NCBI RefSeq assembly: GCF_007747215.1
Contig: NZ_CP036273.1
Coordinates: 7,052,322-7,116,321 of the forward strand
Direction: 5' to 3'
DNA from: Urbifossiella limnaea
GTDB taxonomy: Bacteria > Planctomycetota > Planctomycetia > Gemmatales > Gemmataceae
Length of the DNA: 64,000 bases
The position numbers were made by a program, and so were the translations under genes. Below, piece after piece: positions 36,337 to 45,062 of this stretch (positions are counted from its first letter, which is position 1; each line of letters starts with the position of its first letter). Under the pieces are notes generated by a model, which worked only from the letters and a program-made list of their open reading frames with translations, was not told the DNA's origin and made no database searches.

Positions 36337-36639
36337 GGTCGGCGCGGCGCCACCGGCGGTGGCACACCTGTGTCATCGCCGCACACCCCACACACGGCTC
36401 CGACCCCGGCCGCCGGCATCGGGGGGCGGTGATCGACGGAGTGACGGCTGCGAAGCCACAGGAATGCAGGGGAAACGACGACCAAATATATCGGTTTCTC
36501 GCGATGTGTCGGAATTCTTTCGCGCCGGCACGACCGCTGCGTTTGCTCACCACCGATTGCTTACCCGGCCTCCCGCGATTGCCCAACCCGCCGACCCGGT
36601 CGGTGGCCCGGGGTCGCCCATTCTCCTGAGGACGCAACG
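36337..36639. other. Upstream region of surface-protein gene
   Basis: No gene is visible in these 303 bases. An AT-richer stretch at ~36480-36530 (accaaatatatcgg, then ggaattcttt) stands out against the GC-rich background and is the best candidate for the promoter of the surface gene at 36640. No specific -10/-35 pair could be fixed. Confidence 0.4.
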
Positions 36640-39600
36640 ATGTCGAACAACCTGCGTGCGTTTCGCACCCGAACCGCCCGTCGGTCGGCCGCGAGTCTGG
36701 CCCTGACCCAGCTCGAAGACCGCTCGACGCCCGCTGCCCTGCCGCTCGCGCCGCAGTTCACCGTCGCCGGGGTCACCGGGTCGGAGGCCGGCCCGCCCGT
36801 CGTCGCCGTGGTCAACCCGGCCGGCGACTTCGTCGCGGCGTGGGAAAGTCTTGAAACCGACGGCAGCGGCGTCGGGGTGTACACCCAGGCGTTCCTGGCG
36901 GACGGGACGCCGGTCGGCACGCCGTCCCTGGCGAACCAGACGACCGCCGGGAACCAGTCCCGCCCGACGATCGCGACGGACGGGAGTGGGCACGTCGTGC
37001 TCGCCTGGCAGAGCGAGTCGGCCGGCGGCGGGGCGTACGACGTGTACTACCGGACCGCGGCCCTCGACACCGGCGGGGCGACACCGGTCTTCACGCTGTC
37101 GTCCACCGAGCTGCCGGCGAACCTGACCACCGCCGGCAGCCAGACCAACCCGGCGGCGGCGATGGACGCGAACGGCGTCATGAGCCTCGTCTGGCAAACC
37201 GACCAGAACCTCGCGACCACCGGCCTCGACATCTACGGCCGGTACGGCACGTACGCGGCCGGCCTGCTCGGTACGGTGGACAGCGAGATCTCGATCGCCA
37301 CCGGCGACCAGCGGAACCCGACGTCGGCGATGGCCGCGACGGGCGTTCCGGCGGCCGGCGACGGGCGAGCCGTCGTCGCCTGGACCGGCCCGGGGCCGAT
37401 CAGCTCCGAGGGTGAGGCGACGAACGTCGTCGTCGGGACCGTCTTCGCGTACAACGCCGCGCTGACCTTGGTCGGCCCGACCGACGCCGCCCACACCGAG
37501 TACCAGCTCACGGCGGCGGCCCAGCACGACCAGGTGAACGCGGCGGTCGCCATGACCCCGGACGGGCGGTTCGTCCTCGTCTGGCAGGCCGAGGGGCAGC
37601 AGGGGAGCGGGTCGGACGTGTTCTCCCGCCGGTTCGACGCGAACGGCGACGGGCTGGACGCCACGAACGTCCTGGTCAACACCGTCACCTCGCAGCCGCA
37701 GCGGGGGCCGGCGGTCGGGATCGACGCCGGCGGGAACTACTTCGTCACCTGGCAGAGCCAGGGGGCGGACAGCAAGAGTTGGGGGATCGTCGGCCGGGCG
37801 TTCCTGGCGGACGGGACCGAGCTCCGGGCCGACTTCATCGTCAACGTGAACGAGCAGGGGCCGCAGACCAGCCCGGCCGTCGCGGTCGGCCCGAACGGGA
37901 ACGCGGTCGCGGTGTGGGCCGGGCCGTTCGTCCCGAGCCACGGCGGGACGGAAGGCGAGGAGGGCGTCGAGGGCGAGGGCGGCCACCAGCCGTCGCTGTT
38001 CGCCCGCCGGTTCGGCGCGACCGGCTCGACCGACGTGGCCCCGGGAATCGGTGCGGTCAACGTGAACGGGCTGGAGTTCCAGTTGGCCGTGGTCGGGGCC
38101 GGCGAGGACGTACCGGCCGCCGCCGCGATCCTGTCAGACGGCACCTACGTCGTCGTGTGGCAGGCGTTCGAGGAGGCCGACGACGCGAGCGGGTTCGGAG
38201 TCTACGGCCAGCGGGTCGCCGCCGACGGCACCCTGATCGGGGCGAAGTTTCTGGTCAACACCACGACGCTCGGCTACCAGAGCCACCCGGCCGTCGCGGC
38301 CTTGCCGGGCAACGGCTTCGTGGTGGTGTGGCAGACCGAGACGCGGACCGCGAACGGCTACGACGTCGTCGGCCGGGTCTTCACCCAGGACGGGGCCGGC
38401 GCCCTCGTTCCGGGGGCCGAGTTCGTGGTGAATGAGGCCACCCTGACCGGACATCAGACCGCCCCGGCGGTCGCCTCGGACGCGGCCGGCAACTTCGTCG
38501 TGGTCTGGCAGTCGGACGCCCAGGACGCGACCGAGGACTTGACCGAGATCTACGGCCGCCGGTTCGCGACGAGCGGCACCACCGCGACCCCGCTCGCGGC
38601 GGAGTTCCGGGTGAACACCGAGACGGCCACGACCCAGTACTCGCCGCAGGTGGCGATGAACGCGGCCGGCCAGTTCGCCGTCGCGTGGGTGAGCGACCAC
38701 AACGTCGTCAACGACCCGACGGACACCGAGAAGAGCGTCTTCGTCCGCTGGTACGGGGCCGACGGGGTGGCCCCGAACCCCGAATTCCTGGCGAACGTGT
38801 ACACCAAGGACGCGCAGGAGCACCCGGCCATCGGGATCGACGCGGCCGGCGACCTCGTGGTTGCCTGGCAGAGCATCAACCAGGCGACCGGCACGGGCGT
38901 GTCGTGGGACGTGTTCGCCCGCCAGTTCCGCCCGGACGGCACCTCCCCGCAGGCCCAGGAGTTCCAGGTCAACGAGACGGTCGCCGCCCCGCAGCGGTTC
39001 CCGGCGGTCGGCGTGGACGGGGCCGGCCGGTTCGCGATCGCCTGGCAGACGATCAACCAGGACGGGTCGAGCTGGGCGGTGTTCCAGCGGCAGTACCGGG
39101 CGGACGGCACCCCGGAGACCGGCGAGCAGGTCGTCAACACGGTGACCAGCGGGCCGCAGATCGAGCCGGTGTACGCCCGCGGGGTGCTCGGGAACTACGA
39201 CCTGTTCTGGTCCGGGACGATGGCCGAACACGTGGACGGGATCGGCGGCCGGGCGTTCGGGATCAACGCCGTCCCGACGGCGCCGAACATGACCGGGCCG
39301 GGCGGCCCGGTCGACGGGAACGAGCGGGCCCCGCTCGTCCTGCCGGTCACGATCGCCGCCGCCGACCTCGACGTGTTCGAGACCCTCTCGGTCGTGATCA
39401 CCGGCGTGCCGGACTACGCCACCCTGTCGGCCGGGGTGAAGCAACCGGACGGGTCGTGGGTCCTCGCGCCGGGCGACCTGGCGGGGCTCACCGTCCAGTT
39501 CTCCCACGAGGGGACCGCGACGCTGACCATCACCGGCGTCGCGACGGAGGACAAGACCGGCCGGGAGGCGACCACGGTTCTGACCGTGCCCATGACCGCC

Positions 39601-40836
39601 GCGAACGTCGACTCGTTCGCGGTCGATGCCGGGTCGGTGGCCGGGATCGAGCGGAAGCTGCTCCCACTCCCGATCGGGATCGTCGAATCGACTCCGGGGA
39701 TCTACGAGGTCCTGTCCGTGGTCGTCGCGGGCCTCCCCGCCGACGCCACGCTCTCCGGCGGGATCCGGCGGACCGACGGGAGCTGGGAACTGACCGCGGC
39801 GCAGCTTCCGGGGCTGACGGTCCGGGCGGCGCGCGAGGGCGCGGCCACCCTCGGAATCACCATCACCGCCCGCGACCGCGACTCCGACCGGCTCGAGATC
39901 CGGACCCGGCTGGTGACCTTCACCGCCGCCAACGTGGACGTCTACGCGGTGGGTGGCGGGGGGAGCGGCCTCGTCCGGCAGTACGGGCTGGACGGGGCGT
40001 TGATCCGCGAGATCGACGCCTTCCCCGGGTTCACCGGCGGCGTCCACGTGGCGACGGGTGACCTGACCGGCGACGGGGTGCCGGACCTGATCGTCGGGGC
40101 CGGCCCGGGCGGCGGGCCGCACGTCAAGGCGTACGACGGGGCGACCGGGGCCCAGGTCCGCAGCTTCTTCGCCTACGACCCGACGTTCCGCGGCGGGGTG
40201 ATCGTGGCCGCGGGGGACCTGGACGGCGACGGCGTCGCGGAGATCGTGACCTCCCCGACCGAGGGCGGCGGCCCGCACATCCGGGCGTTCGACGGGGTCA
40301 CCGGGGCCGAGGTGCGGTCGTTCTTCGCCTACGACTCGAGCCTCCGGAACGGGGCGAGCGTGGCGGTCGGGGACGTGACCGGGGACGGGAAGGCGGACAT
40401 CATCACCGCCCCGCTGGCCGGCGGCGGGCCGCACGTCAAGGTGTTCGACGGGATCACCCAGGCGGTGGTTCAGTCGTTCCAGGCGTTCGAGGAGTCGTTC
40501 CGGGGCGGGGTCTACCTGGCCGTCGGGAACGTGGTCGGGGACGGGCGGATGGACATCATCGCCGGCCCCGGCGACGGCGGCGGGAGCCGGGCCCGAGTGT
40601 TCGACGGGCACGACCTGTCGTCGGTCACCGACGTGTTCGCGTTCGGTGACGCGTCCCGGGCCGGCGTGCGGGTCGGGGCGATCGACCGGGACGGGGACGG
40701 CCGGAGCGAATTGCTGCTCGGGGCCGGCCCGGGCGACGGGCCGGTGGTCAAGATCCTGGAGCCGATCTCCCTCGACGTGCTCGACACCTTCCTGGCGTTC
40801 GACCCGGCCGACCGGAGCGGCGTCTGGGTCGGGTAG
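36640..40836 (+). CDS. Large LEDR-type surface protein with β-repeats and FG-GAP tail
   Basis: A 1398-residue secreted protein. The N-terminus carries LALTQLEDRSTPA (LEDR at 25-28), a motif recurring in large planctomycete exported proteins. Residues ~40-860 hold about 13 repeats of ~50-60 residues of the type GNFVVVWQS...GRRF...ADGT...FRVNT, probably a β-propeller-like array. Two similar ~95-residue domains follow (~885-1080, each with TLSxGxxxxDGSW). The last ~290 residues are five or six FG-GAP-like units with Ca-binding-type loops (DLTGDGVPDL, DLDGDGVAEI, DVTGDGKADI). It ends GVWVG, as does the protein at 49651. Cell-surface adhesion or binding is the likely role. Downstream hairpin at 40851. 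Confidence 0.85.
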   Translation: MSNNLRAFRTRTARRSAASLALTQLEDRSTPAALPLAPQFTVAGVTGSEAGPPVVAVVNPAGDFVAAWESLETDGSGVGVYTQAFLADGTPVGTPSLANQTTAGNQSRPTIATDGSGHVVLAWQSESAGGGAYDVYYRTAALDTGGATPVFTLSSTELPANLTTAGSQTNPAAAMDANGVMSLVWQTDQNLATTGLDIYGRYGTYAAGLLGTVDSEISIATGDQRNPTSAMAATGVPAAGDGRAVVAWTGPGPISSEGEATNVVVGTVFAYNAALTLVGPTDAAHTEYQLTAAAQHDQVNAAVAMTPDGRFVLVWQAEGQQGSGSDVFSRRFDANGDGLDATNVLVNTVTSQPQRGPAVGIDAGGNYFVTWQSQGADSKSWGIVGRAFLADGTELRADFIVNVNEQGPQTSPAVAVGPNGNAVAVWAGPFVPSHGGTEGEEGVEGEGGHQPSLFARRFGATGSTDVAPGIGAVNVNGLEFQLAVVGAGEDVPAAAAILSDGTYVVVWQAFEEADDASGFGVYGQRVAADGTLIGAKFLVNTTTLGYQSHPAVAALPGNGFVVVWQTETRTANGYDVVGRVFTQDGAGALVPGAEFVVNEATLTGHQTAPAVASDAAGNFVVVWQSDAQDATEDLTEIYGRRFATSGTTATPLAAEFRVNTETATTQYSPQVAMNAAGQFAVAWVSDHNVVNDPTDTEKSVFVRWYGADGVAPNPEFLANVYTKDAQEHPAIGIDAAGDLVVAWQSINQATGTGVSWDVFARQFRPDGTSPQAQEFQVNETVAAPQRFPAVGVDGAGRFAIAWQTINQDGSSWAVFQRQYRADGTPETGEQVVNTVTSGPQIEPVYARGVLGNYDLFWSGTMAEHVDGIGGRAFGINAVPTAPNMTGPGGPVDGNERAPLVLPVTIAAADLDVFETLSVVITGVPDYATLSAGVKQPDGSWVLAPGDLAGLTVQFSHEGTATLTITGVATEDKTGREATTVLTVPMTAANVDSFAVDAGSVAGIERKLLPLPIGIVESTPGIYEVLSVVVAGLPADATLSGGIRRTDGSWELTAAQLPGLTVRAAREGAATLGITITARDRDSDRLEIRTRLVTFTAANVDVYAVGGGGSGLVRQYGLDGALIREIDAFPGFTGGVHVATGDLTGDGVPDLIVGAGPGGGPHVKAYDGATGAQVRSFFAYDPTFRGGVIVAAGDLDGDGVAEIVTSPTEGGGPHIRAFDGVTGAEVRSFFAYDSSLRNGASVAVGDVTGDGKADIITAPLAGGGPHVKVFDGITQAVVQSFQAFEESFRGGVYLAVGNVVGDGRMDIIAGPGDGGGSRARVFDGHDLSSVTDVFAFGDASRAGVRVGAIDRDGDGRSELLLGAGPGDGPVVKILEPISLDVLDTFLAFDPADRSGVWVG

Positions 40837-40850
40837 TATCCGGTCGTCAC

Positions 40851-40888
40851 CCGCACCCCGCCGAGCCGACGACGGCGGCGGGGTGCGG
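40851..40888 (+). terminator. Hairpin downstream of surface-protein gene
   Basis: The 13-bp arms ccgcaccccgccg (40851-40863) and cggcggggtgcgg (40876-40888) pair exactly over a 12-base loop, 14 bases after the stop codon. It is a good candidate for the end of the surface-protein transcript, though it lacks a T-run. Confidence 0.55.
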
Positions 40889-40913
40889 AGCCATTCGGGT
40901 CGGCGGTGCACCG

Positions 40914-41012
40914 ATGACCCGTGACCAGGCGCGGGCCGAGATCTTCGAGCACCTGGAGGCGTTCTACAGCCGCGTCCGCTTAACTCCGTGTCCACTTTTC
41001 GTGGGGAAGGCC
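40914..41012 (+). pseudogene. IS3-family transposase end fragment
   Basis: The frame from ATG 40914 reads MTRDQARAEIFEHLEAFYS, like the last part of an IS3 OrfB (xRAEIFEHLEAFYxRxRRHS). It breaks after RVR into gtgtccacttttcgtgggg, which looks like an IS3 terminal repeat. The words ccccacgaaaag also occur before the OrfA remnant at 32.7 kb. It is a dead piece, 3' of the convergent kinase-PilZ gene. The assignment rests on a short match. Confidence 0.45.
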
Positions 41013-41062
41013 CGACTGCCTTCGCGTTGCTGGCAACACCCCGTGGACACCTGTGGTCGGCT

Positions 41063-42772
41063 CTACGACATGAACCGGCAAGCGAGGCGGTGGCCTCCGG
41101 ACCCGGGCTCGGAGCGAACCACGGCCGCGAGCAGCGCGTTGCCGGCCACCCCCTCGATGCTCCGGAACTCGAGGTACACCTGCCGCCACGTGGCGGCCGC
41201 ACGGGTCAGGATTCGCACGCCCCCCGCGGACACGTCCTCGCTCACCCCGTCCTCCGCCGCCCCGATCGACCCGTCGGCGCCGACCGGGTGGAGGCGGACG
41301 GGGAGCCCCACGGCGTACCGCGGGTGAGCCCGGCGGTCGCGCAGGGTCTCGACCGCCCCGCGGACCGCGGCCAGCACCCCGGGTAGGGCCGCCAGGTACG
41401 TTCGCTGGTCGGCCGCGGTCAGCTCGCCGGCCAGCCCCGCGGTGGCGACCGTCTCGGGGCCCGGCGCGGCCCGCTGGACCAGCACCCACAACTCGCCCGC
41501 GGCCGCGCCGGAGGAGCCCCGCCCGCTCGGCCCGAGCGGCCGGCGCAGGACCGCCCCCGACTCCCACTCCTCCACGGTCATGCCGAACTGTCGGGCCACG
41601 CCGGCCAACTTCGACGGGAGCACCGCCGCCGACGTCGTACACAGGAACCGGCACGACCGCGTCCCGTCCGCCGCCGGCTCGCCCGCGCCGCTCTCGTACC
41701 GGGCAGCCGCAACGACCGCCTCGATAAACTCGGCCGCCGACAGGTCGCCGGCGCGGCCCGGCCGCGGCCGCAGCCGCGGGACGAAGGCCACGACCGGCAG
41801 GTCGGCCGGCGCCGCGGCCGGCGCGCGGGGGGCGACCCGTGTCTCGGCCGGCGCCGGGGTCACCACAGTGCTGACGGGCGCGGTGCGCGTCTCGGCGCCG
41901 AGTTGCAGGTCGGCTACGGTCGTCGGGAACGACAGGACGCCCGACCCCGGGTTCCCACCCCCCGCCGTCGCCACCGCCCGGACGAAGTCGGAGCAACTCG
42001 GGAACCGGTCGGCCGGCTCCTTCGCGAGTGCCCGGCCGACCGCCGCCCGGTCGGTCGCCGGGAGCGCCGTCAGGTCCGGCGCACTGCTCACGTGCTGGAG
42101 CATCAACTGCTGGGCGGTCCGCCCGGGGTAGGGGAACGCCCCCGTGAGTAGCTCGTAGTAGACGAGCGCGAGGCTGTACTGGTCGGACCGCGCGTCGGCG
42201 CTGCCCCGGAGGACCTCGGGGGCGGCGTACTTCGGAGTCAGCCCGGCCTCGGTCGGGCCGGCACCCAGCGCCCGGACGAGGCCGTAGTCGCCGACCTTGA
42301 CGTGCCCGTCGATGAGGAACAGGTTGGCCGGCTTCACGTCGAGGTGCTGGAGCCCGTACCGGGCCGCGATCACGTCGAGGGCTTCGGCGGCGTCCGCGAG
42401 GTAGCGCAGCAGTTCGTCCCGCGGGATGCCGCACCGGCCCCGGCGGCGGCACTCGTCGAACCGGTCCTGGAGCTGGGCGTCGGCCAGCTCCATCACCATG
42501 ACGAGGTCGCCGCCGATGAGCTCGACCCGCTCCAGCGACAGGAGGAAGGCGTGGCGGAGCGCCCGGACGCGCTCGAACGCGGCCGCCTCCTGACGGAGTT
42601 GGTCGCCGCCGCCGGGGACGAACTTGACGGCCTTGTGGAGCCCCCCGGGGGCGACGCACTTCCACACCTCCCCGAACCCGCCCCGGCCGAGCGGCTCGAC
42701 GAGGACGTACCCGGGGACCGGCTCGTCGCCGGCCTGGCGGTTGGCGGACACGGACGGGTCGATGGCTGGCAC
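41063..42772 (-). CDS. Ser/Thr protein kinase fused to a PilZ domain
   Basis: A 569-residue cytoplasmic kinase without membrane helix. The kinase domain (~20-265) has GRGGFG, K50 in AVKFV, HLD at 143-145 instead of HRD, DYG at 162-164 instead of DFG, and APE at 184-186. Catalytic Lys and both Asp are kept, so activity is likely. A Pro/Ala-rich linker and an unassigned middle domain (~340-460) follow. The last ~95 residues are a PilZ domain with RAHPR (RxxxR) and DVSAGG (DxSxxG), the two motifs that bind c-di-GMP. The protein may be a c-di-GMP-controlled kinase. It is convergent with the surface gene at 36640, not next to a sigma gene. Confidence 0.88.
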   Translation of the reverse strand: MPAIDPSVSANRQAGDEPVPGYVLVEPLGRGGFGEVWKCVAPGGLHKAVKFVPGGGDQLRQEAAAFERVRALRHAFLLSLERVELIGGDLVMVMELADAQLQDRFDECRRRGRCGIPRDELLRYLADAAEALDVIAARYGLQHLDVKPANLFLIDGHVKVGDYGLVRALGAGPTEAGLTPKYAAPEVLRGSADARSDQYSLALVYYELLTGAFPYPGRTAQQLMLQHVSSAPDLTALPATDRAAVGRALAKEPADRFPSCSDFVRAVATAGGGNPGSGVLSFPTTVADLQLGAETRTAPVSTVVTPAPAETRVAPRAPAAAPADLPVVAFVPRLRPRPGRAGDLSAAEFIEAVVAAARYESGAGEPAADGTRSCRFLCTTSAAVLPSKLAGVARQFGMTVEEWESGAVLRRPLGPSGRGSSGAAAGELWVLVQRAAPGPETVATAGLAGELTAADQRTYLAALPGVLAAVRGAVETLRDRRAHPRYAVGLPVRLHPVGADGSIGAAEDGVSEDVSAGGVRILTRAAATWRQVYLEFRSIEGVAGNALLAAVVRSEPGSGGHRLACRFMS

Positions 42773-42881
42773 GGCCGCTCGGTTACTTCGGGAGGACGAA
42801 CACGACGCCGCGACCGGGGGAGGAGGGAGGGTCGGTGGATGCCGGCATGGGAACCTCGGGCGGCGCGGGCGCCCTGGAAGC

Positions 42882-43090
42882 CTAGCTCACCGCGGCCGGC
42901 CGCGGGCGGTTCCGGCGGGCATTACGTCCCGCCCTGAGCGAGTTTAAGAGCCCGGAAGAATTCGCCGCCTCCGGCGGCGTGACTGCGCACCACACCAGCA
43001 GCGTGCCGTCGCCGGACGCCGACATCAGCCGCGACCCGTCTGCGGCAAAGGCCAGCCCGTGAACCACCTCCGTGGGGCCGCGGTTCCGCC
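42882..43090 (-). pseudogene. WD40 repeat remnant
   Basis: The minus strand reads TEVVHGLAFAADGSRLMSAS followed by GDGTLLVW, one clean WD40 repeat, then ~30 unrelated residues to TAG 42882. No complete gene is attached on either side. It is probably the end of a lost WD40 or kinase-WD40 gene. It sits upstream of the kinase-PilZ gene and 58 bases before the divergent methyltransferase gene. The rest of 42773-43147 shows nothing else. Confidence 0.45.
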
Positions 43091-43147
43091 CGCCGGGCCG
43101 GGTGGCCGACCTAGAATGACGCTTCGCCGTTATCGTCCGCGGAAGGA

Positions 43148-44167
43148 ATGCCGATGCCGCCCGCCCCGCCGTCCCCGGCTGCGTTCTTCGACCTCGCCAA
43201 CGCCTACCAGCGGACCGAGGCGCTGAAGGCGGCGGTGGAACTCGACCTGTTCACCCACGTCGCCGCCGGCCGCACCGCGACCGCCGACCTCGCCGCGGCG
43301 ACCGGCGCGTCCCCGCGCGGCGTCCGCATCCTGGCCGACTACCTGACCGTCGTCGGGCTTCTGCACAAGTCGGCCGACCGCTACGCCCTCACCCCCGACG
43401 CCGACGCCTTCCTGAACCGCGCCTCCCCCGCCTACCTCGGCGGGGCGCTCGAGTTCCTCCTCACGCCCCAGCTGCGCGAGTGCTTCCAGTCCCTCACGGC
43501 GGCCGTCCGCAAGGGCGGGACGGCGACCTCCGCCGAGGGGACGGTGTCGCACGACAACCCGGTGTGGGTGGCGTTCGCCCGGGCGATGGCCCCGATGATG
43601 AGCCTCCCGGCGCGGATCCTCGCCGACCTGGTCGGCGACGGCGAAGAGACCCGGCTGCGCGTGCTCGACGTGGCCGCCGGGCACGGGCTGTTCGGGATCG
43701 CCGTCGCCCGCCGCTGCCCGGCCGCCCGCGTCACGGCGCTGGACTGGCCGAACGTGCTGGTGGTGGCGGCCGAGAACGCCGCGCGGGAGGGCGTGGCCGA
43801 CCGGGTGGCGTTGCTCCCGGGGAGCGCGTTCGAGTTGGACTGGGGCGGGCCGTACGACGTGGTCCTGCTGACGAACTTCCTCCACCACTTCGACCTGCCG
43901 ACGTGCGAGCGGCTGGCGGCAAAGGCCCACGCGGCCCTCGCCCCGGGCGGCCGGGCCGTTACGCTGGAGTTCGTCCCGGAGCCGGACCGGGTGACGCCGC
44001 CGGCGACGGCCGCGTTCGCCCTGACGATGCTCGCCACGACCGCGGCCGGCGACGCGTACACGTTCGCCGAGTACGAGCGGGTGTTCGCCGCGGCCGGGTT
44101 CGTGCGGAGCGTGTTCCAGCCCCTCCCGCCGACCACCCAGCAGGCGGTCGTGTCCTACCGGGATTGA
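43148..44167 (+). CDS. SAM-dependent O-methyltransferase (Methyltransf_2 type)
   Basis: A 339-residue two-domain methyltransferase. The N-terminal ~100 residues form the winged-helix dimerisation domain (AAFFDLANAYQRTEALKAAV, LDLFTHVAAG, GVRILADYLTVVGLL). The catalytic domain has LDVAAGHGLFGIAVAR (SAM site) at ~176-191, TALDWPNVL for the ribose, and NFLHHFDLPTCERLAAKAHA. This pattern is shared by O-methyltransferases of phenolic or polyketide substrates and by many bacterial homologues of unknown substrate. ATG 43148 is followed closely by a second Met at residue 3. Monocistronic, between kinase genes; nothing links it functionally to them. Confidence 0.88.
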   Translation: MPMPPAPPSPAAFFDLANAYQRTEALKAAVELDLFTHVAAGRTATADLAAATGASPRGVRILADYLTVVGLLHKSADRYALTPDADAFLNRASPAYLGGALEFLLTPQLRECFQSLTAAVRKGGTATSAEGTVSHDNPVWVAFARAMAPMMSLPARILADLVGDGEETRLRVLDVAAGHGLFGIAVARRCPAARVTALDWPNVLVVAAENAAREGVADRVALLPGSAFELDWGGPYDVVLLTNFLHHFDLPTCERLAAKAHAALAPGGRAVTLEFVPEPDRVTPPATAAFALTMLATTAAGDAYTFAEYERVFAAAGFVRSVFQPLPPTTQQAVVSYRD

Positions 44168-44181
44168 ACCCCGGTTCGTCT

Positions 44182-44220
44182 GCCCGACTCGACCCGCCCA
44201 CGTGGCGGCCCGGGTCGGGC
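44182..44220 (+). terminator. Imperfect hairpin after methyltransferase gene
   Basis: gcccgac (44182-44188) pairs with gtcgggc (44214-44220), and the inner segments gacccgcc and ggcggcccgg pair partly around a cacgt loop. It starts 15 bases after the stop codon. A weak terminator candidate. Confidence 0.3.
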
Positions 44221-44382
44221 GTCAGGTCGGCAGCGTAGCGCGCGTCGTCGCCCGAGCGGCAGACCGTCAACGCCCGGGCCGCTCGCGTCGTGACCTCCGT
44301 GACAGCGCCAAAAAGACGTTGAGACCGATTCGGGCTACCTTAACCGCACTCGCGATCGGTTCCGAATCCCGACACCGCAACC

Positions 44383-44997
44383 ATGTCTCCATCACCGGAG
44401 TCCGCCGTTTCGGGGCTGGCTGCCGCACGGGCCGGAGACACGGCCGCCCTCGGCCGACTCCTGGAATCGTACCGGAGCTATCTTCTCCTCCTCGCCAGAA
44501 TCCAAATCGGCCGACGACTCCAGAGCAAAGCCGACCCGGCCGACGTCGTGCAGGACACCTTCCTCGACGCCCACCGGCAATTCCCGGCGTTCCGGGGGGA
44601 GACGGCCGACGCACTCGCCGCCTGGCTCCGTCGCGTCCTTGCCGGCCAGCTCGCCCACCTGGTTCGCCGGTACTTCGGGACGGAGGCCCGGGACGTCCGG
44701 CTGGAACAATCCATCGAGCAGGAGCTGGACTCGTCCTCGCAGTCGATCGCCCGCGGGCTGTCGCACCCGGGCACGTCGCCGAGCGAGTCCGCCGCCCGAC
44801 GGGAAGATCTGGCCCGGCTCGGCGACGCCCTCGAGCGGCTTACCCCGGACTACCGCGACGTGATCCTCCTTCGCCAGCTCGAAGGGCTGCCGTTCGCCGA
44901 GGTGGCCCGGCGGATGGGGCGGACCGAGGACGCCGTCCAGAAACTCTGGGTCCGCGGGCTGGTCGCCCTCCGACGCGCCCTCGACGGCAGCCCCTGA
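44383..44997 (+). CDS. ECF-type RNA polymerase sigma factor
   Basis: A 204-residue planctomycete ECF sigma factor. Region 2 includes LLLLARIQIGRRLQSKADPA and DVVQDTFLDAHRQFPAFRG; region 4 is at ~150-195 (LTPDYRDVILLRQLEGLPFA, EVARRMGRTEDAVQKLWVRG). The pattern resembles the TIGR02984 planctomycete-specific group. It lies 65 bases before the kinase-WD40 gene in the same direction, so the two are probably co-transcribed. No anti-sigma gene is nearby. The linked membrane kinase is the likely regulator. Confidence 0.92.
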   Translation: MSPSPESAVSGLAAARAGDTAALGRLLESYRSYLLLLARIQIGRRLQSKADPADVVQDTFLDAHRQFPAFRGETADALAAWLRRVLAGQLAHLVRRYFGTEARDVRLEQSIEQELDSSSQSIARGLSHPGTSPSESAARREDLARLGDALERLTPDYRDVILLRQLEGLPFAEVARRMGRTEDAVQKLWVRGLVALRRALDGSP

Positions 44998-45062
44998 CCG
45001 GTGGCGGATTCCGCCGGCCGGCGGAACTACTGGTGGTGTCACGGCTCGACGCCTGGTGCCCG

